From positions 1-8,237 of the forward strand of contig JBFEYJ010000127.1 of assembly GCA_041562215.1 (NCBI GenBank): a stretch of 8,237 bases of DNA, given 5' to 3'. The stretch is from JBFEYJ01 sp041562215 (GTDB lineage Bacteria; Pseudomonadota; Gammaproteobacteria; Thiohalomonadales; Thiohalomonadaceae). Below are positions 6,132 through 8,237 of the stretch, one piece after another; the first letter of the stretch is position 1; each line of letters begins with the position of its first letter. Made by a program: the position numbers and the translations under genes. A model generated the notes under the pieces. It saw only the letters and a program-made list of their open reading frames with translations. It searched no databases and had not been told where the DNA came from.

Positions 6132-6554
6132 TTACTGACGATCACTGTCTTCTTCGTCAATAAGCCAGCCCTTCTCGGCGCGAACGAAACGTACACGTTC
6201 CTGTTTGTGAAGCGTGTCACCGGCCTTGAAGTCACCATAGGTCACGCCCAGTGCCGCGGCCTTCAAACCCGCGCTAAAGATACTGTCACCCTCTTCCTGC
6301 AAGGCGGCGGTCGCTCCCTGCAGGCCGACCTTGAAGCGAAGATCGTATTCAACCTCAGCGACATAGGTATTGCGATCACGCGGGATCCCATTGACCTTGG
6401 TGAAATTGACGACCTCGAAGATGGCGCTGCCGTATTCCTGTTGCAGCCTGGTGCTCACCTGTTCCTCGATCATCTGATCGGAGGGTTTGCTGCTGCATCC
6501 GGCCAGCAGCATCAGCGCCAGCAGGGCCATAAAACCAGGCCAGAGTCTGTTCAT
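6132..6554 (-). CDS. Small predicted outer-membrane lipoprotein, function unknown
   Basis: This 140-residue protein has a type II signal peptide: MNRLWPGF, a hydrophobic stretch and the lipobox LLAGC, with lipidated Cys20. Ser at +2 predicts sorting to the outer membrane. The mature part begins with a charged helical stretch (about 25-42), then a likely beta region (46-78, NTYVAEVEYDLRFKV), a small Ala-rich segment and a second beta region (114-133). This could be one compact alpha/beta domain. I recognise no named family. The ATG at 6554 has AAGGAA upstream; a longer in-frame ATG at 6581 would put charged residues before the signal. It lies upstream of the barrel gene on the same strand, 234 bp away, so co-transcription is possible but not evident. 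Confidence 0.8.
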   Translation of the reverse strand: MNRLWPGFMALLALMLLAGCSSKPSDQMIEEQVSTRLQQEYGSAIFEVVNFTKVNGIPRDRNTYVAEVEYDLRFKVGLQGATAALQEEGDSIFSAGLKAAALGVTYGDFKAGDTLHKQERVRFVRAEKGWLIDEEDSDRQ

Positions 6555-6582
6555 TGGTGATTTCCTTAGGTTGAAGTACATC

Positions 6583-6610
6583 GTGATAGTTTATCCGATT
6601 CTTTTGCCAA
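6583..6610 (-). promoter_or_regulatory. Candidate promoter of the lipoprotein gene
   Basis: On the minus strand, TTGGCA (6610-6605), a 16-bp spacer and TATCAC (6588-6583) give a moderate sigma70 match. The start would lie near 6576, about 20 nt before the ATG and just upstream of the AAGGAA ribosome site. Confidence 0.35.
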
Positions 6611-6833
6611 ACGTGCCGTAGCGTGCGTTTCGTCCACCCACTTATGTGAGCGTAGCCTTCAATCCAGCCGGACTGGCGCAGCCAGTGGCAGGTCTTGCGA
6701 GCATTCGCCCTCCGGACCAAGCTCAGCTGCACAGTGGACACCCACTCACATTTATTCGTCAAAACAATCAGTTACAACAACGCCACCTAAAACCACCCAT
6801 TAGGACAAGGCAAAAGTTTTTTCTATGGAATAC
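6611..6833. other. Non-coding part of divergent spacer
   Basis: These 223 bp, part of a 372-bp gap between divergent genes, hold no convincing gene. A small stem ACTGGC-gca-GCCAGT lies at 6672-6686. The stretch from about 6760 becomes AT-rich towards the promoter at 6834. Short open frames here on both strands lack ribosome sites. Confidence 0.4.
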
Positions 6834-6861
6834 TTGATAAATTTAATAAGGATTATATATC
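6834..6861 (+). promoter_or_regulatory. Promoter of the SOR-like gene
   Basis: TTGATA (6834-6839), a 16-bp AT-rich spacer and TATATC (6856-6861) form a good sigma70 candidate in the most AT-rich part of the spacer. The start would be near 6868, giving a leader of about 59 nt. Confidence 0.55.
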
Positions 6862-6870
6862 AGTTTATAA

Positions 6871-6891
6871 GCAGGTTCTGAATTAGCCTGC
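6871..6891 (+). promoter_or_regulatory. 5'-terminal mRNA hairpin
   Basis: GCAGGT and GCCTGC pair (one G-U) around a nine-base loop. If transcription starts near 6868, this stem-loop sits within three bases of the 5' end, a place where hairpins are known to stabilise bacterial mRNAs. It ends 35 nt before the ATG and leaves the ribosome site free. Confidence 0.4.
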
Positions 6892-6926
6892 ATTTTGTAC
6901 CACATACAGCCATCAGGAGGTGCTTC

Positions 6927-7376
6927 ATGGCTAGTTTGATTAACGGTTTTCCGCACGACGGCGTAGTGACCATCAACCGCGTGATCCTCAAGCCCGAATA
7001 TAGCGTTGACGATCTGCAGGAAAGGGTCGCGATGCTGTGCGAGAACGTAAAAACTTACCACTCGACAACCGGTTTCGTCGGCGGCTTCGTCTCACTCAAC
7101 AGCGGTGCGGTCTCCAATGAGGGTTCCACTGTCGGCCAGGCAGTGGAAAGCCCGTTAAAGGGGAAAGAGGCGCTGATCATCACCTTCTGGAAATCTTTCG
7201 CAGAGCATGAGGAGTCACACAAATCGGAGACCTTCCAGCCACTGTTTAAGGAAGTGCTGGAGCTATGCGAAAACGGTAACGAAGAGATCGCCTACGAGAT
7301 GTTGTGGTCAGGCGCTGCCTACAATGAGGAGGAGGCCAGGGCCGCTCAGGAAGCCAAGGAGATGTACGCCGCCTGA
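6927..7376 (+). CDS. Single-domain protein resembling sulfur oxygenase reductase / ABM-type alpha-beta barrel
   Basis: This 149-residue protein has no signal peptide or membrane segment, so it is probably cytoplasmic. Compared from memory with Acidianus sulfur oxygenase reductase (SOR), several stretches line up: VVTINRVILKPE with VAINMAELKNEP, GFVGG (49-53) with GFVGF, ITFWKSFAEHEESH (85-98) with YTFWKDWKDHEEMH, and EEIAYEMLW (119-127) with EPIYEIIY. The SOR iron ligands His86, His90 and Glu114 would correspond to His94, His98 and Glu120. Cys38 is near, but three residues off, the position of essential SOR Cys31; Cys114 may parallel Cys101. SOR is about 310 residues with two such domains, so this is half-size. 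The alternative is an ordinary antibiotic-biosynthesis-monooxygenase-like protein. AGGAGGT six bases before the ATG, a good promoter and a terminator suggest a well-expressed single gene. Confidence 0.85.
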   Translation: MASLINGFPHDGVVTINRVILKPEYSVDDLQERVAMLCENVKTYHSTTGFVGGFVSLNSGAVSNEGSTVGQAVESPLKGKEALIITFWKSFAEHEESHKSETFQPLFKEVLELCENGNEEIAYEMLWSGAAYNEEEARAAQEAKEMYAA

Positions 7377-7399
7377 GTCTGCATCACTCCCAACACAAT

Positions 7400-7428
7400 C
7401 GCCACCCTGCGGGGTGGCGTTCTATTTT
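7400..7428 (+). terminator. Rho-independent terminator of the SOR-like gene
   Basis: CGCCACCC-tgcg-GGGTGGCG is a perfect 8-bp stem with a 4-base loop, followed by the T-rich TTCTATTTT. It starts 23 bp after the stop codon and separates this gene from cytochrome b561. Confidence 0.85.
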
Positions 7429-7660
7429 AAGAAAAAGGAAAGGCCACAGAAGAACACTCCCGTGGCAGTGAGTCCAGATAGAGAAGACCTGTTGTCGCAT
7501 CGCTGCGGCAATGCAACCTATTGACGATTTTCGGGTTCCGTCTCCTTCCGTGGATTGCGTGGCGTTATTTACATGTCACCCGGCCATTTCCCCAGGCGTC
7601 TGGTCAAGCTTGTAGACAGGATGCTACCATCGTCTGCGTTTACACTCCCCTTTTACAACA
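7429..7660. other. Structured non-coding spacer before cytochrome b561
   Basis: No gene is supported here. A stable stem-loop TTGTCGCA-tcgc-TGCGGCAA (7492-7511, one G-T pair) is the clearest structure, and a weaker GCCAC / GTGGC pairing (7443-7466) precedes it. TTGACG at 7521 could be a -35 element, but no matching -10 is seen. The cytochrome promoter is not identified. Confidence 0.4.
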
Positions 7661-7675
7661 ATGAGACCGAGGAAA

Positions 7676-8233
7676 ATGCTTAAGAACAGCGCGACTGAAT
7701 ATGGACTTGTTTCCAGAAGCTTGCATTGGCTCATGGCCGCCATCATCCTGACCCTGATCTTCGTCGGCATTTACATGGCCGGCCTGCCCAAGGAGACCGC
7801 CGAAGAGAAACAGGTCGCCTTTCAGCTTTATGACCTGCACAAGTCCTTTGGTGTGATCGCATTCGGCCTTATTGTGCTACGCCTGGTGTGGATACCCATC
7901 AGTCCGGCGCCGCAGCTCCCCTCGGCATTCGCTCCCAAGGAGCGTGTGATGGTCAAGGCTCTGCAGGGTCTGCTCTATCTACTGATGATCGTGCTCCCGC
8001 TCAGCGGTGTCGTAATGTCCAATGCCGGTGGCCATCCAATCAATTTCTTCGGCCTCGGTGAGCTGCCATCATTCATCGGCGAGAGTAAGGCTGTTGGCGG
8101 TATTGCCCATGAGATTCACGAGATCATGGGCTGGGCATTTCTTGTTCTTATCGTGCTGCACATGGCCGGTCCGATCAAACACCGCCTCAAGGACAAGGGC
8201 GGCGAAACCGACATCCTCAAGCGCATGCTCTAA
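7676..8233 (+). CDS. Cytochrome b561 (CybB-type, di-heme b, inner membrane)
   Basis: This 185-residue membrane protein has four hydrophobic helices: about 18-35, 56-74, 95-113 and 150-168. The heme-ligand histidines are at the family positions: His17 (RSLHWLM), His55 (DLHKSFG), His148 (EIHEIMG) and His162 (VLHMAGP). The last two are 14 apart, as in E. coli CybB. The family moves electrons between the quinone pool and partners; an E. coli member was reported as a superoxide-quinone oxidoreductase. The ATG at 7676 is chosen because MLKNSATEYGLVSRSLHW matches the usual N-terminus and GAGGAAA directly precedes it, although the gap is short. An in-frame ATG at 7661 lacks a ribosome site. It ends four bases before the window edge, and no partner gene is visible. 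Confidence 0.9.
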   Translation: MLKNSATEYGLVSRSLHWLMAAIILTLIFVGIYMAGLPKETAEEKQVAFQLYDLHKSFGVIAFGLIVLRLVWIPISPAPQLPSAFAPKERVMVKALQGLLYLLMIVLPLSGVVMSNAGGHPINFFGLGELPSFIGESKAVGGIAHEIHEIMGWAFLVLIVLHMAGPIKHRLKDKGGETDILKRML

Positions 8234-8237
8234 ACAA

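Noticed and set aside
6000..6560. Plus-strand open frame opposite the lipoprotein gene
   Set aside because: The minus strand has a ribosome site, signal peptide and lipobox; the plus frame has none of these and no recognised domain.
6376..6762. Minus-strand open frame overlapping the lipoprotein gene start
   Set aside because: It covers the predicted promoter and coding region of the lipoprotein gene in another frame, with no ribosome site or known motif.
1..8237. CRISPR array, tRNA or rRNA genes
   Set aside because: No regularly spaced repeats, cloverleaf-type sequences or ribosomal RNA segments were seen on either strand.

Overview
The window looks like a chromosomal segment of a moderately GC-rich gammaproteobacterium. 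The evidence is protein style (a class II ribonucleotide reductase with NrdR boxes, a DegQ-type protease, an Hsp20 chaperone, a cytochrome b561) and proteobacterial REP-like repeats. I cannot name the genus. A protein resembling half of a sulfur oxygenase reductase hints at a sulfur-oxidising lifestyle, but that is inference.

Layout. (1) Positions 1-2552, minus strand: the 5' part of nrdJ, the B12-dependent ribonucleotide reductase, cut by the window edge. It is interrupted by a complete 377-residue LAGLIDADG intein at 444-1574, placed exactly at the catalytic radical cysteine. (2) Positions 2553-3024: a long regulatory region between divergent nrdJ and hsp20. It holds a sigma70 promoter for nrdJ, two near-identical NrdR boxes 165 bp apart, several other palindromes and a candidate hsp20 promoter. 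(3) Positions 3025-3504: hsp20 and its terminator. (4) Positions 3505-3731: a leader with a possible sigmaE-like promoter and a REP/MITE-like element, upstream of the degQ-type periplasmic protease (3732-5078). (5) Positions 5079-5318: hairpin-rich, REP-like spacer, where degQ meets a convergent outer-membrane beta-barrel gene (5319-5897). Upstream of that gene on the same strand lies a small lipoprotein gene (6132-6554). (6) Positions 6555-6926: divergent spacer with promoters for both sides. (7) Positions 6927-7376: a 149-residue protein with the HxxxH...E pattern of sulfur oxygenase reductase and its own promoter, 5' hairpin and terminator. (8) Positions 7676-8233: a di-heme cytochrome b561.

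How the genes fit together. hsp20, degQ, the barrel protein and the lipoprotein make a loose protein-quality and envelope neighbourhood, but each appears to be its own transcription unit. NrdJ supplies dNTPs and is probably controlled by NrdR; its activity must depend on intein splicing. The SOR-like protein and cytochrome b561 are adjacent but separated by a terminator and about 300 bp, so a joint role is only a suggestion.
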